Below are positions 1 to 9,854 of a stretch of DNA of 64,000 bases, piece after piece. The first letter of the stretch is position 1. Each line of letters starts with the position of its first letter. This stretch comes from Thalassotalea sp. ND16A (GTDB taxonomy: Bacteria > Pseudomonadota > Gammaproteobacteria > Enterobacterales > Alteromonadaceae). Under the pieces are notes generated by a model. The model saw only the letters and a list, made by a program, of their open reading frames with translations, was not told where the DNA came from and ran no database searches. The stretch lies in the NCBI RefSeq assembly GCF_000764205.1, contig NZ_JQDZ01000097.1, positions 1 to 64,000 on the forward strand, read 5' to 3'. The translations under genes were made by a program, and so were the position numbers.

Positions 1-24
1 ACTTCTGCGTTCTTTAAGCTGCAT
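1..24 (-). CDS. Possible 5' end of a gene leaving the window
   Basis: On the minus strand an ATG at 24-22 opens a frame reading MQLKERRS to the window edge. It is preceded by a good Shine-Dalgarno sequence (CAGGAG, about 8 nt upstream). Only eight codons are visible, so the product cannot be named. In enterobacteria ppnN is flanked by syd and queF, but the residues here are too few to test either. The call rests only on the ribosome binding site and the open frame. Confidence 0.35.
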
Positions 25-261
25 AATTAATGCTCCTGAACAGGGTTACATTAATTATGAGTCAACGATATGTTTTTCAGCTTATTGCTAAATCGCTAGG
101 GTTACCTTTAATTTGAGTCAATTCGACCTCGTACCTAGTCCCTGCTTCCACCTTTTTATCTGCCACTATATAGACTACACTCAAACTATAGACGTTAAAT
201 TTCTGGTCTAAGTTGTTATTTTCCAATAAAAATTTCCATGTAAGACAAGTAGAGGTAGCTT

Positions 262-1626
262 ATGCAAATTGAACTAAACCCGGTTGGCAACATGTGTCTA
301 CTATCCCCATTAGAAGTTGACCAACTACAACACTCCGCCAATAGCGAATTATATCAACTGTATCGTAATTGTTCTCTTGCCGTACTTAATGTCGGCAGTA
401 CCACAGATGATGCCGAAGCCATTTATGAAAGATATAAAAGCTTTGATATCCAAGTGCTTAAACGCGAACGCGGAGTCAAGTTGCGTTTAATCAACCCGCC
501 CAGCCACGCCTTTGTTGACGGCAAAATTATTAAAGGTATTCAAGAACAATTATCGGCAGTATTGCGCGATATTTTATTTATTTCCAGCCGTTATTTAGCG
601 AACCCGGCACCGCGTTCACCAGGCCTGAACACCCACATGGTGTTTGATATTACACGTAATGCCGATGCGATTAAACTCGATAGTGATCCTGGCGTTATTA
701 CTTGCTGGGGCGGCCATTCAATTCAGCATAATGAATATAAATATTCGAAAGAGGTGGGGTATCAATTAGGCCTGAGGGGTATTAATGTTTGCACCGGTTG
801 TGGACCCGGAGCGATGAAAGGGCCAATGAAAGGCGCAACCTTTGGTCATGCCAAACAGCGTAATTATAGTGGTCGTTATATCGGTTTAACTGAGCCCAGT
901 ATTATTGCTGCTGAGCCACCCAATACCATAGTCAATGAATTGGTGATCATGCCCGATATTGAAAAGCGGCTGGAAGCGTTTGTGCGTTTAAGTCATGGCC
1001 TGATCATTTTCCCGGGCGGTGCCGGCACCGCCGAAGAATTATTGTTTGTGATCGGCGTGTTATTACATCCTGAAAATAAATTACAAAAATTGCCTGTAGT
1101 ACTTACCGGGCCAAAAGGCTCTGAACAATACTTTCAGGCATTAGATCAGTTTATTGGCGACGTATTAGGCGCCGAAGCGCAACAACTGTATAGCATTATT
1201 ATTGATGATGCCGAACAAGTGGCACAATATCTTAAAGACCAGGTAAAGTCGGTGATCAATTACCGCAAAGCCGTTGGTGATTCTTATCACTACAACTGGA
1301 CCCTGGAAATTGAGCAGCAGTTTCAACAACCGTTTTTGCCAACCCATGACAATATGGCAGAGATGAGTTTGAGCAAAGACTTGCCGGTAAATGAACTGGC
1401 GGCCAATTTGCGTAGAATCTTTTCCGGTATTGTTGCCGGTAATGTGAAACCGGAATGGGTAAGAAACATTCGCAAAAACGGCCCGTATGAAATATCTGGT
1501 GACAAAGAAATTATGACACACATGGATAACCTGTTATCATCGTTTGTCAAACAACAACGAATGAAATTGCAGGGTGAATATACCCCTTGTTACCGCATTG
1601 TTGCTGAGCAAAAAGTGACCGTTTAA
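262..1626 (+). CDS. ppnN: Pyrimidine/purine nucleotide 5'-monophosphate nucleosidase PpnN (YgdH)
   Basis: PpnN cleaves nucleoside 5'-monophosphates to the free base and ribose 5-phosphate in the cytoplasm and links nucleotide pools to (p)ppGpp in E. coli. The 454-residue length fits the YgdH family. The central LOG/Rossmann-like domain carries the diagnostic PGGAGTAEE motif near residues 251-259, with the glycine-rich CTGCGPGAMKGPM stretch near 178-190. N-terminal and C-terminal extensions typical of PpnN flank it. AGAGG lies just upstream of the ATG. The next gene, xni, lies 30 bp downstream on the same strand; the two genes are also near each other in E. coli. Confidence 0.95.
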   Translation: MQIELNPVGNMCLLSPLEVDQLQHSANSELYQLYRNCSLAVLNVGSTTDDAEAIYERYKSFDIQVLKRERGVKLRLINPPSHAFVDGKIIKGIQEQLSAVLRDILFISSRYLANPAPRSPGLNTHMVFDITRNADAIKLDSDPGVITCWGGHSIQHNEYKYSKEVGYQLGLRGINVCTGCGPGAMKGPMKGATFGHAKQRNYSGRYIGLTEPSIIAAEPPNTIVNELVIMPDIEKRLEAFVRLSHGLIIFPGGAGTAEELLFVIGVLLHPENKLQKLPVVLTGPKGSEQYFQALDQFIGDVLGAEAQQLYSIIIDDAEQVAQYLKDQVKSVINYRKAVGDSYHYNWTLEIEQQFQQPFLPTHDNMAEMSLSKDLPVNELAANLRRIFSGIVAGNVKPEWVRNIRKNGPYEISGDKEIMTHMDNLLSSFVKQQRMKLQGEYTPCYRIVAEQKVTV

Positions 1627-1656
1627 AACAGATAGCAAACTAAAATAATAATAACT

Positions 1657-2475
1657 ATGCAAGCACACCTAGTTCTCATCGACGCCATGAACCTGATCCG
1701 CAGAATATATGCGGCGCAAGAGCGCCCCTATCTGTTGCTTGATGAGTTGTCCGAAAAGACCAAAAAACAAATCATTCACAATACCAAAGTGAACGCAAAC
1801 AAAGCGTTGCAGAAGATCATTGACCAGCACCAGCCGAGTCATATCTTGGCGGTATTTGATTGCAAAGGATTGTGTTGGCGCTACAAACTGTTTCCCGATT
1901 ATAAGAAAGGTCGAAAGAAAATGCCGCAACACCTGGCGGACAGTTTAACCGATATGCAAGACAGTTTTTTAGAGTTAAACATAGATTCACTCGAATCGGA
2001 GCAGGACGAAGCCGACGATTTAATTGCCACCCTGGCGGTTAAAATGGCATTAAATGGCCAAAACACCACGATTGTTTCCACCGACAAAGGCTTTTTGCCG
2101 CTACTTGGTCATCATGTAAAAGTGTATGATTACTTTAAAAAGCGTTATTTTGATGATCATTACGTGCACGATAAGTTTAATGTGAAAACATCACAACTGC
2201 TCGACTTTTGGACATTAACTGGCGACAGTACCAATAAAATACCAGGCGTTGCCGGTGTTGGCCCGGTTACCGCGGCAGAGTTGTTGCTCCATTATGGCTC
2301 GTTAAAAAATATTTTATCGGCGACTGATTTAAAAAAATCGGTGGCCAATAAATTAAAGAATACCGAACTGCAAATTGAATTAAGCCAACAGTTATTGCAA
2401 CTGAAAAAAGACATCCCTTTAGGCTTTAATTTGAAGGATATTCGTCTACAAGTTGCAGAGCCTGAACCAGGCTAA
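1657..2475 (+). CDS. xni: Flap endonuclease Xni (exonuclease IX homologue)
   Basis: This is a 5' nuclease of the PIN/FEN family related to the N-terminal domain of DNA polymerase I, acting on flap DNA. Visible motifs are DAMNLIRR near residue 9, the acidic SEQDEADDLIATL cluster near 108-120, TDKGFLPLL near 141, and the helix-hairpin-helix region around TGDSTNKIPGVAGVGPVTAAE (residues about 188-208). At 272 residues it is slightly longer than E. coli Xni. No clear Shine-Dalgarno precedes the ATG; translation may depend on ppnN read-through, 30 bp upstream. Confidence 0.93.
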   Translation: MQAHLVLIDAMNLIRRIYAAQERPYLLLDELSEKTKKQIIHNTKVNANKALQKIIDQHQPSHILAVFDCKGLCWRYKLFPDYKKGRKKMPQHLADSLTDMQDSFLELNIDSLESEQDEADDLIATLAVKMALNGQNTTIVSTDKGFLPLLGHHVKVYDYFKKRYFDDHYVHDKFNVKTSQLLDFWTLTGDSTNKIPGVAGVGPVTAAELLLHYGSLKNILSATDLKKSVANKLKNTELQIELSQQLLQLKKDIPLGFNLKDIRLQVAEPEPG

Positions 2476-2651
2476 ACCGATAAAACCACGCAACTGGCAA
2501 GTATTGTTAACAAATTCGCCTCTTCACTTTTCTTCAACACGACGAAAACGTTAAAAATTAGTTACAATTTTATTGGTTTTTTATTAATCTTTGCCACGTA
2601 TAATAAGAATAATAATTAGATTCATTGCTAAAAATTTTTTAAAGGATTGTT

Positions 2652-3041
2652 ATGAACAAAAAAATAACCTTTCGAGTGATCATTGCTATTGCTCTATATG
2701 GTATTTTTGCAGCGGGCGTTATGCATTTTTATAAAGATACTCCGGTGAAAATGGAGTGGGATGAACGCGAAGGGTTTAATCGCCAATACATTGCCAAATT
2801 AAAACTTGATGTGGTTAATGTCGATAAGGTGATCGTTGATCTCGGCAGCCCGGATTTAACCGAAGCCAAAAAAGTAAATTCTGGCAATTACCAGGTGATG
2901 TTTTATCGCACCCAGCATAAACACTCCGACGGCATCACCACCCAGGATGAATGTACCGCGTTGTTATTCAAAAATGATGTACTGGTTGGCATCGGCGAAA
3001 GCGCTTATCTCGATTATAAAGAGCTAAAAGCCACAGAGTAG
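2652..3041 (+). CDS. DUF3192 family protein with N-terminal membrane anchor
   Basis: This 129-residue protein has a single hydrophobic segment (about residues 7-26) followed by a soluble domain. The pattern MEWDEREGFNRQYI, then VMFYRTQHKHSDGITTQDECTALLF, matches what I recall of DUF3192 in Shewanella, Vibrio and Colwellia. The function is unknown; the topology suggests an inner-membrane anchor with a periplasmic domain. AAAGGA sits 7 nt before the ATG. A TATAAT hexamer at 2599-2604 could be a -10 element, but no good -35 was found at standard spacing. A rho-independent terminator follows. Confidence 0.8.
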   Translation: MNKKITFRVIIAIALYGIFAAGVMHFYKDTPVKMEWDEREGFNRQYIAKLKLDVVNVDKVIVDLGSPDLTEAKKVNSGNYQVMFYRTQHKHSDGITTQDECTALLFKNDVLVGIGESAYLDYKELKATE

Positions 3042-3133
3042 TTTTAATACTTTAGTCTTAATTGCTGTGATTTTCAGCAATATCGCGGCTAATGTCGGTA
3101 AATTAACTAGATATCGCCATGTAGTCATGGTAT

Positions 3134-3161
3134 AAAACCGTCCTTTGAAGGCGGTTTTTTT
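3134..3161 (+). terminator. Rho-independent terminator after the DUF3192 gene
   Basis: AAAACCG(T)CC and GGCGGTTTT form a 9-bp stem with one bulged T and a TTTGAA loop, followed by a run of T on the + strand. Confidence 0.8.
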
Positions 3162-3278
3162 ATGCTATTTTTTACTACCGCCAGTTCCGCTACATCCTAT
3201 ACTAATTTGATTTAAAATGAGCAGATATTTAGTCAACTTAGTATTCAATCAATTTGGTATTAAAGGTAGGTAAATTCT

Positions 3279-4286
3279 ATGACTCAGCGAACAATCACAG
3301 TGATCCCGGGTGACGGCATCGGCCCAAGCATTATTGATGCCTGCATTAAAGTATTAGACAAAGCCGGTTGTGATTTTAACTACGAATTTGCTGACGCAGG
3401 CCTTACCGCGTTAGAAAAACACGGCGAACTGGTACCTGAAGAAACCTTAAAGCTGATTGAAAAAAATAAAATCACGTTAAAGGGCCCGCTTACCACTCCG
3501 GTTGGTGAAGGATTTACCTCAATCAATGTCACCTTACGTAAACAATTCAAATTATACGCAAATTTGCGCCCGGTAAATTCGTTCAAAGGTACCCGGGCCC
3601 GTTACGAAAACATCGATATTTTAACCATTCGTGAAAACACCGAAGGTATGTATTCTGGTGTAGGTCAAACCGTTTCTGCAGATGGTGAAACCGCCGAAGC
3701 GGTGAGTTTAGTCACTCGTGAAGGTGCTCAGCGCATTGTTGAGTTTGCCTATCAAACCGCCCGTAAAGAAGGCCGTAAAAAAGTTACCGCCGTACATAAA
3801 GCCAACATCTTAAAATCCACTTCCGGTTTGTTCTTAAAAGTAGCTCGTGAAGTGGCAGCGCGTTACCCGGACATTGAATCGAGTGAAATGATCGTGGATA
3901 ACTGCTGTATGCAATTAGTGATGAACCCTGAGCAATTTGACGTCATTGTTACCACCAATCTGTTTGGCGACATTTTATCTGATTTATGTGCCGGCCTTGT
4001 TGGCGGTTTGGGCATGGCACCTGGGGCGAACATCGGCCAAGATTGTGCAATTTTTGAAGCGGTTCACGGCAGTGCACCTGATATTGCCGGTAAAAACTTG
4101 GCTAACCCCACTTCAGTGATCTTAGCGGCTATTCAAATGCTTGAATATTTAGGCATGAATGATAAGGCAACCGCAATTCGCAACGCCATTAAAGATGTGA
4201 TCGAGTCAGGCGATAGAACCACTCGTGATTTAGGTGGTAGCTTTGGTACTACTGACTTTACTGATGCGGTACTTGAACGCTTGTAA
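3279..4286 (+). CDS. Isocitrate dehydrogenase, NAD-dependent type
   Basis: This enzyme oxidatively decarboxylates isocitrate to 2-oxoglutarate in the TCA cycle. The 335-residue beta-decarboxylating dehydrogenase fold shows VIPGDGIGP (residues 8-16), the substrate-loop RENTEGMYSG, the NLFGDILSDL metal/substrate motif and the adenine-binding HGSAPDIAGKNLANPTS loop. The compact length and overall sequence resemble NAD-linked and mitochondrial IDH3-type enzymes rather than the 415-residue E. coli NADP enzyme. Cofactor preference is inferred, not proven. It has AAAGG/AGG upstream of the ATG and its own terminator, so it is probably monocistronic. 3-isopropylmalate dehydrogenase is the main alternative, but the context has no leu genes. 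Confidence 0.88.
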   Translation: MTQRTITVIPGDGIGPSIIDACIKVLDKAGCDFNYEFADAGLTALEKHGELVPEETLKLIEKNKITLKGPLTTPVGEGFTSINVTLRKQFKLYANLRPVNSFKGTRARYENIDILTIRENTEGMYSGVGQTVSADGETAEAVSLVTREGAQRIVEFAYQTARKEGRKKVTAVHKANILKSTSGLFLKVAREVAARYPDIESSEMIVDNCCMQLVMNPEQFDVIVTTNLFGDILSDLCAGLVGGLGMAPGANIGQDCAIFEAVHGSAPDIAGKNLANPTSVILAAIQMLEYLGMNDKATAIRNAIKDVIESGDRTTRDLGGSFGTTDFTDAVLERL

Positions 4287-4310
4287 AAAAAGGACCTGAC
4301 GGTCCTTTTT
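4285..4310. terminator. Bidirectional terminator between isocitrate dehydrogenase and rlmM
   Basis: AAAAAAGGACC, loop TGAC, GGTCCTTTTT. The stem has A/T tracts on both sides, so it can end the convergent transcripts of both flanking genes. Confidence 0.9.
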
Positions 4311-4311
4311 A

Positions 4312-5400
4312 CTACCTATTCTCTAACACCCGCAAATGCACCGTAACTTCTTCACGATCATAATAAAGATGCTTAGCGTACATTTCGTACCTGATATTAT
4401 TATCGCTTAACAGGTCTTTGATGGTTTGCAGGTTTTTCATCACCAACTGATAACGCCCAGCCGAAGGCGGTAATTTCAGGTTAAACATGGCTTCTTTACA
4501 ATCACCATCGATCATCCAACTGGCCATTAACTTGGCCACTTTGGTCGGGTTTTCGATCATGTCGCACACCAGCCAATAATTGTTTTTTCGATGTGGTCTA
4601 AATTTAAAGCCGTCTTGTTCATAATGCTTTACCTGCCCGGTTTCCATTAACGATTCCGCCATCGGGCCATTATCAACGGCTTTCACCATCATCCCTCTGC
4701 GTACCAGTTGATAAGTCCAGCCACCAGGAGCAGAGCCTAAATCTACGGCATTCAAACCCGAGGTTAAACGCGTATCCCAATCACTTTTTGGAATAAAATG
4801 TAAAAACGCTTCATCAAGCTTTAAGGTTGAACGACTCGGCGAGGCATTTGGAAACTTCAAACGCGGGATACCCATCACATGCTCAGAGGTATTGCGCGCA
4901 AAAGAATAGCCTAATTGCACTTGTTGGCCAGATAAAAATAACGCATGTAACACTATGGCATTGTCACTGTAATTGCCGCTTTCTTTTTTAGCGAGCACAC
5001 CAGATTTACGCAAGTATTGACGCAGTGGTACCGAGAGCTTTCGACAGAACTTGCTTAACGCCTTGCCATCGTTGGTATCAACGGTCTCAACTCTTAGTTC
5101 TTGGTAATGAAACCTTTCACCTAACGCTTCGCTAATCACTTCTACCCGGTTGTATTCCGGTAGTTCAACAGCATCGTCTAAAGTGGCAAACCACTCACGG
5201 GCAAAGATTAACCGGGTTAATGGCAGTTTTTGCATCAACCTTTGAGCCTGGCTTTCATCATGTAAGTGAAATTGCACCAGGCCTTCATTTTTGCTGAGTT
5301 TTAAAAAGCCATACACTTCATTCCAGGAGGCTTTTTCTTGAATTTCGGCGCCACACTCTTTTTCAAAGCCGGGGCGACAATAAAGGACAATCGCGGTCAT
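4312..5400 (-). CDS. rlmM: 23S rRNA 2'-O-ribose C2498 methyltransferase RlmM
   Basis: RlmM uses S-adenosylmethionine to methylate the ribose of C2498 in 23S rRNA. The 362-residue protein has an N-terminal THUMP-like region and a C-terminal Rossmann methyltransferase domain. The SAM-binding motif VDLGSAPGGWTYQL lies near residue 220, and the downstream WLVCDMIENP and LKLPPSAGRY segments fit the RrmJ-like K-D-K-E catalytic arrangement. It is the third gene of a minus-strand operon with the hydrolase and DUF423 genes. The rlmM-DUF423 pairing is also known from E. coli (ygdE-ygdD). Confidence 0.95.
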   Translation of the reverse strand: MTAIVLYCRPGFEKECGAEIQEKASWNEVYGFLKLSKNEGLVQFHLHDESQAQRLMQKLPLTRLIFAREWFATLDDAVELPEYNRVEVISEALGERFHYQELRVETVDTNDGKALSKFCRKLSVPLRQYLRKSGVLAKKESGNYSDNAIVLHALFLSGQQVQLGYSFARNTSEHVMGIPRLKFPNASPSRSTLKLDEAFLHFIPKSDWDTRLTSGLNAVDLGSAPGGWTYQLVRRGMMVKAVDNGPMAESLMETGQVKHYEQDGFKFRPHRKNNYWLVCDMIENPTKVAKLMASWMIDGDCKEAMFNLKLPPSAGRYQLVMKNLQTIKDLLSDNNIRYEMYAKHLYYDREEVTVHLRVLENR

Positions 5401-5425
5401 TTATCTAGGTTTCCTTTTGATCTTT

Positions 5426-5821
5426 CTACTTATCTTTTACTGATCTTTCTACTTTAGTACTGGCAAAGCCCAATACTAACCAGCCAAGGGCCAATGCCAT
5501 TCCTCCCAGGGGAGTTAATTTTGCTAGCATGCCAATGGTAATAAATTGTTTTACGGTAATTAAGCCGCTAAAGCAGACAATACCGAAGGTAAATAAACTT
5601 GCAGCACAAACGCTAAGTTTATCTAGCCGCTGCTGGCTATTTAACCGATGCAACAGCACACAAATGAATATCGCAATGCTATGAATAAAGGCGAACAATA
5701 ATGCTGTTTCGATGTTTTTTACTTGTATTAAAGATAGCGTACCCTTGCTATGTGACAACCAGGCACTTAGTAATACAGAGATTGCCGCCATTATACCTGC
5801 AAATGCCTGAAAATAACGCAT
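5426..5821 (-). CDS. DUF423 family membrane protein (YgdD-like)
   Basis: This is a 131-residue, strongly hydrophobic protein with about four transmembrane segments (near residues 4-20, 40-58, 72-92 and 97-117). GGMALALGWLVLGFAS near the C terminus matches the DUF423/YgdD inner-membrane family, of unknown function. It starts 4 bp after the stop of the upstream hydrolase gene and ends 25 bp before rlmM, so the three are co-transcribed. Confidence 0.85.
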   Translation of the reverse strand: MRYFQAFAGIMAAISVLLSAWLSHSKGTLSLIQVKNIETALLFAFIHSIAIFICVLLHRLNSQQRLDKLSVCAASLFTFGIVCFSGLITVKQFITIGMLAKLTPLGGMALALGWLVLGFASTKVERSVKDK

Positions 5822-5825
5822 TAAC

Positions 5826-6476
5826 TTAGCCCTTATCGATTAATAGTTGTGCACTTATAAACTCAACGATGATTTTTGCCGCCGAATTTTTATGTTGCTG
5901 ATGGGTAAAGCCTGATTTTACTCTCGGTTTTAAGTCATGATCGCCATCTTCGACATATTGAACTTTAATGTTATCTTTGAGCATATAACTGGTTATTTCG
6001 TCTTTATTACCCAGCGCGTCTCTATCGCCCTGGACAATTAACACTGGCTTTTGCGCATTTTGCAGAGGCTCTAAGCGTAATTTATCCGGCTGCTTTTGTG
6101 GATGAAAAGGATAGCCTAAACAAAACACGCCGCTAACCTTATCTTCATTGGCAAGCATCGCCGCCACTCTTGAGCCCATAGATTTGCCACCAATAAACAG
6201 GGGTAATTCTCCCTGATATTGTTTTATTCTCTCAAGATAACTGGCTAGCAATACATCCATCTTGTTTGGTGGTCGGCGTTTGCCATCGATGAGACGTTGT
6301 TGCATATAGGGAAAATTAAAGGCGATGACATTTAAGCCTTGTTGGTTGAGCAATGCGCTGATTTCGACAATAAATTCACTGTCGATGCTGGCACCGGCGC
6401 CGTGGGCAAATATTATGCTGGCAATTGCATTCTCAGCTTTATTAAAACGAATAGTTAAATCGTCACTAGCGGCCAT
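5826..6476 (-). CDS. Alpha/beta hydrolase of the Tex30/KANL3 type
   Basis: This small alpha/beta hydrolase has the oxyanion-hole segment FAHGAGA near residue 25, the nucleophile elbow GGKSMGSRVAA with its serine near residue 100, an Asp in VQGDRDALG and a His in EDGDHDL, completing a catalytic triad. This arrangement matches the Tex30/KANL3-like (YcjY/DLH-related) family; the substrate is unknown. The frame is open to a TTG at 6494, but the ATG at 6476 is preceded by GAGAAG and is preferred (216 residues). It is the first gene of the hydrolase-DUF423-rlmM operon. Confidence 0.82.
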   Translation of the reverse strand: MAASDDLTIRFNKAENAIASIIFAHGAGASIDSEFIVEISALLNQQGLNVIAFNFPYMQQRLIDGKRRPPNKMDVLLASYLERIKQYQGELPLFIGGKSMGSRVAAMLANEDKVSGVFCLGYPFHPQKQPDKLRLEPLQNAQKPVLIVQGDRDALGNKDEITSYMLKDNIKVQYVEDGDHDLKPRVKSGFTHQQHKNSAAKIIVEFISAQLLIDKG

Positions 6477-6558
6477 GTTCTTCTCAGCTGGCAAATAAAG
6501 CGCTAGTTTAATTTAACTGCCAAGCGATGCACAAGTCATTTTGCCAATTACCAAAACA

Positions 6559-6588
6559 AAAAGGCTGTACGTTGAAGTGCAGCCTTTT
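6559..6588. terminator. Stem-loop terminator in the hydrolase/DeoR gap
   Basis: AAAAGGCTG and CAGCCTTTT form a 9-bp stem around a 12-nt loop, with A/T-rich flanks on both sides. It lies downstream of the deoR-type gene on the minus strand and probably ends that transcript. The rest of the gap (6600-6732) has only a weak GCAGAATT/AATTCTGC inverted repeat. Confidence 0.65.
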
Positions 6589-6732
6589 AGTTCAGGACGA
6601 ACTGTATGCAGAATTGTCAGGGACGGCATTAATTCTGCTTTGTACAGGACCAACGATTAAGATTTAGTGATTTTAAAAATGATTGCTTCATATTCAAGTA
6701 AAGCTTACGATAGCATCAGGCAAATCTTAACC

Positions 6733-7506
6733 CTAGCCCTGCTCAACCATGATCAAGGTCACGCTCAACGTTTCCAGTTCATCTCGAAATTCTTGAGATA
6801 TACCAGTATCCGTCACCAGAATATCAATCGCTTTTAACGGTAAAATAGCATGCAATGAACGGCGGCCAAATTTGCTCGAATCGGTTACCACAATGATCTG
6901 TTCGGCACTATCACACATGGCACGATTAAAGTTAGCCTCAGGTTCATGATGAGTACTAATGCCACTACTCAGATCGATACCATCAACAGCCAAAATTACC
7001 TTATTAAAATTATAAAGCTTCAATTTTTGTTCGGCCTGGCTACCATAAAAAGACATGGATTTTCTTCTTAATTTACCGCCACTAATATAAACATCACAAT
7101 TATCGGTACGCGATAACTCATTGGCTATATTCAACCCGTTGGTCATCACTGTCAGATTCTGTTTTTCAATAAGGTTTTGCGCGACTAGTTCGGTTGTTGT
7201 GCCAGAATCGAGAATGATGGCATCACCATCCTGAATTAAATCGGCTACGGCTTTGCCCAGCAGTAATTTAGTTTTATAGTTTTCTTTGTGTTTTTCTTTT
7301 ATCGAAAGCTCTTTAGTTAAGCGGTTACTTGGTACTGCGCCACCTCTTGAACGGACGATTAAACCAAGTTTGTGCAACTCATTTAGATCGTGACGAATGG
7401 TTACTGTAGAAATTTGAAACTGTTCGGCCAATTGCTTTACTGCTACATTACCATGCTTTTCGGTCAACAATACGATTTCGTGACGTCTTTCAATAGTGCT
7501 TAACAT
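6733..7506 (-). CDS. DeoR/GlpR family transcriptional regulator (AgaR-like)
   Basis: This 257-residue regulator has an N-terminal DeoR helix-turn-helix (residues about 1-57, with VKQLAEQFQISTVTIRHDLNEL) and a C-terminal sugar-phosphate sensing domain (DSGTTTELVAQNL near 98-112; LAVDGIDLSSGIS near 170). Family members repress carbohydrate or nucleoside catabolic genes and are released by a phosphorylated sugar. The sequence looks closest to AgaR-type members, but no sugar operon is adjacent, so the target and effector cannot be named. An AGGAAG ribosome site precedes the ATG. Confidence 0.85.
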   Translation of the reverse strand: MLSTIERRHEIVLLTEKHGNVAVKQLAEQFQISTVTIRHDLNELHKLGLIVRSRGGAVPSNRLTKELSIKEKHKENYKTKLLLGKAVADLIQDGDAIILDSGTTTELVAQNLIEKQNLTVMTNGLNIANELSRTDNCDVYISGGKLRRKSMSFYGSQAEQKLKLYNFNKVILAVDGIDLSSGISTHHEPEANFNRAMCDSAEQIIVVTDSSKFGRRSLHAILPLKAIDILVTDTGISQEFRDELETLSVTLIMVEQG

Positions 7507-7583
7507 GTAAAGGTTTCTTCCTTATAAACTTAATGCCAAATCTCAATGCAACCTCTGTGGAAAGGGCAAAATTGTACCTAATC

Positions 7584-7610
7584 AACCAAAGTGTCGGTAA
7601 CACTTTGGTT
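7584..7610 (-). terminator. Strong stem-loop after kdsA
   Basis: AACCAAAGTGT and ACACTTTGGTT form a perfect 11-bp stem with a 5-nt loop, 20 bp beyond the kdsA stop. The U-tract on the minus strand is poor, so termination is likely but not certain. Confidence 0.6.
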
Positions 7611-7630
7611 GCTACTTTTCGTTGCAGTTA

Positions 7631-8482
<852 letters not shown>

Positions 8483-8485
8483 TTA

Positions 8486-9730
8486 TTAAGAAACAACTTG
8501 TAAAATTTGACCACATAACCAGGCCATGTATGTACCTACGGTATAGCCTAAAACTGCTAATAGTACACCGACCGGCGCCAGTGACGGATGAAATGCTGAG
8601 GCCACGATAGGGGCAGAGGCAGCGCCACCGACGTTTGCCTGGCTACCAACGGCCATATAAAATAGCGGCGCTTTGATCAGTTTGGCGACAAACAACATTA
8701 AGCTGGCGTGAATGATCATCCAGATGGCACCAATAACGAAATAAATTGGCGCATCAACGATCATGGTAACGTCCATCTTCATGCCGATAGAGGCAATCAA
8801 GATATACAGCATTACCGAGCCAACCTTGCTCGCCCCTACGCCTTCGAGTTTACGTAAGCGACTAAACGAGAGAATAATACCCACTGTCGTGGCGAACACT
8901 ATCATCCAAAAGAATTTACTGTGAAAAGACAACTTGTCTAACTCTGGGAAGTTGGTCACCATATACGGGGTGATGGCATCGGCAAACATATGGGCAAAAC
9001 CCGTTACGCCAAAGCCAATAGCCAAAATTATCATCAGATCACTTAACTCCGGGTTACGTGAATGTTCTGAATGGAAGTTTTCAACTCTTTCCTTTAAGCG
9101 GGTAATTGCCGAAGTATCAGCACCGGCTTTTTCATCGATTTGCTTGGCCTTTGCCGCCATCACCAAAAGTATCGCCATCCAGATGTTGGCGACGATAACA
9201 TCGACAGTGATCATCGCTGAGAAAATTTTATCGCCGGCACCATAAATTTCTTTCATTGCTGCCTGGTTGGCACCACCACCAATCCAGCTACCAGCAACGG
9301 TAGTTAAACCTCGCCATACCGCTTCCGGGCCTTCAACACCCAAAACGGCTGGCGATATTGCAGAAACAATTAACAAAGCAATGGGGCCACCAATGACAAT
9401 ACCGAGAGTACCGGTAAAGAACATGATCACCGCTTTTTTACCAAGCCCAGAAATTGCTTTTAAATCAACACTTAAGGTTAACAGCACCAAACAGGTTGGC
9501 AGTAAGTAACGGGAAGCGACAAAATAAAGGTTTGATTCTTCACCGCTGATCACGCCAAAGGTATTGAGTAATGAAGGCAAGAAGTAGCAGAGTAATACGG
9601 CCGGTACCACAGTGTAAAATTTTTGCCATTTAGGGTGGCTGCTATTGGCGGTATAAAATACCAAACCAAGTAAAATGGCTAATAAACCAAGAACCGAAGC
9701 ATCGTTGGTTATTAAGGCGGTGTTGTGCAT
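8486..9730 (-). CDS. DUF819 family membrane protein
   Basis: This 414-residue polytopic protein has about ten to eleven hydrophobic segments and glycine-rich turns such as GSWIGGGANQAAM and VGSQANVGGAASAPIVA, the duplicated signature of the DUF819 (YjcL-like) family. Its fold is related to transporters, but the substrate is unknown. A GGAG site precedes the ATG. It sits between kdsA (12 bp gap) and sirB1, probably co-transcribed with kdsA. Confidence 0.85.
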   Translation of the reverse strand: MHNTALITNDASVLGLLAILLGLVFYTANSSHPKWQKFYTVVPAVLLCYFLPSLLNTFGVISGEESNLYFVASRYLLPTCLVLLTLSVDLKAISGLGKKAVIMFFTGTLGIVIGGPIALLIVSAISPAVLGVEGPEAVWRGLTTVAGSWIGGGANQAAMKEIYGAGDKIFSAMITVDVIVANIWMAILLVMAAKAKQIDEKAGADTSAITRLKERVENFHSEHSRNPELSDLMIILAIGFGVTGFAHMFADAITPYMVTNFPELDKLSFHSKFFWMIVFATTVGIILSFSRLRKLEGVGASKVGSVMLYILIASIGMKMDVTMIVDAPIYFVIGAIWMIIHASLMLFVAKLIKAPLFYMAVGSQANVGGAASAPIVASAFHPSLAPVGVLLAVLGYTVGTYMAWLCGQILQVVS

Positions 9731-9854
9731 GTTGTCTCCACAAAATTAAAGGTATTCATTCTGCCCTTTCATATGGGCATGTTATTTATGATTTTTTCGA
9801 AAGACGGTCCTTGTTTACTGCACCGCCTCGCATCTAGCAATTGGCTACTGGCTT

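Noticed and set aside
2599-2604. TATAAT as promoter of the DUF3192 gene
   Set aside because: No -35 element lies at acceptable spacing (the nearest TTG-containing hexamer is 20 bp away), so no promoter is claimed.
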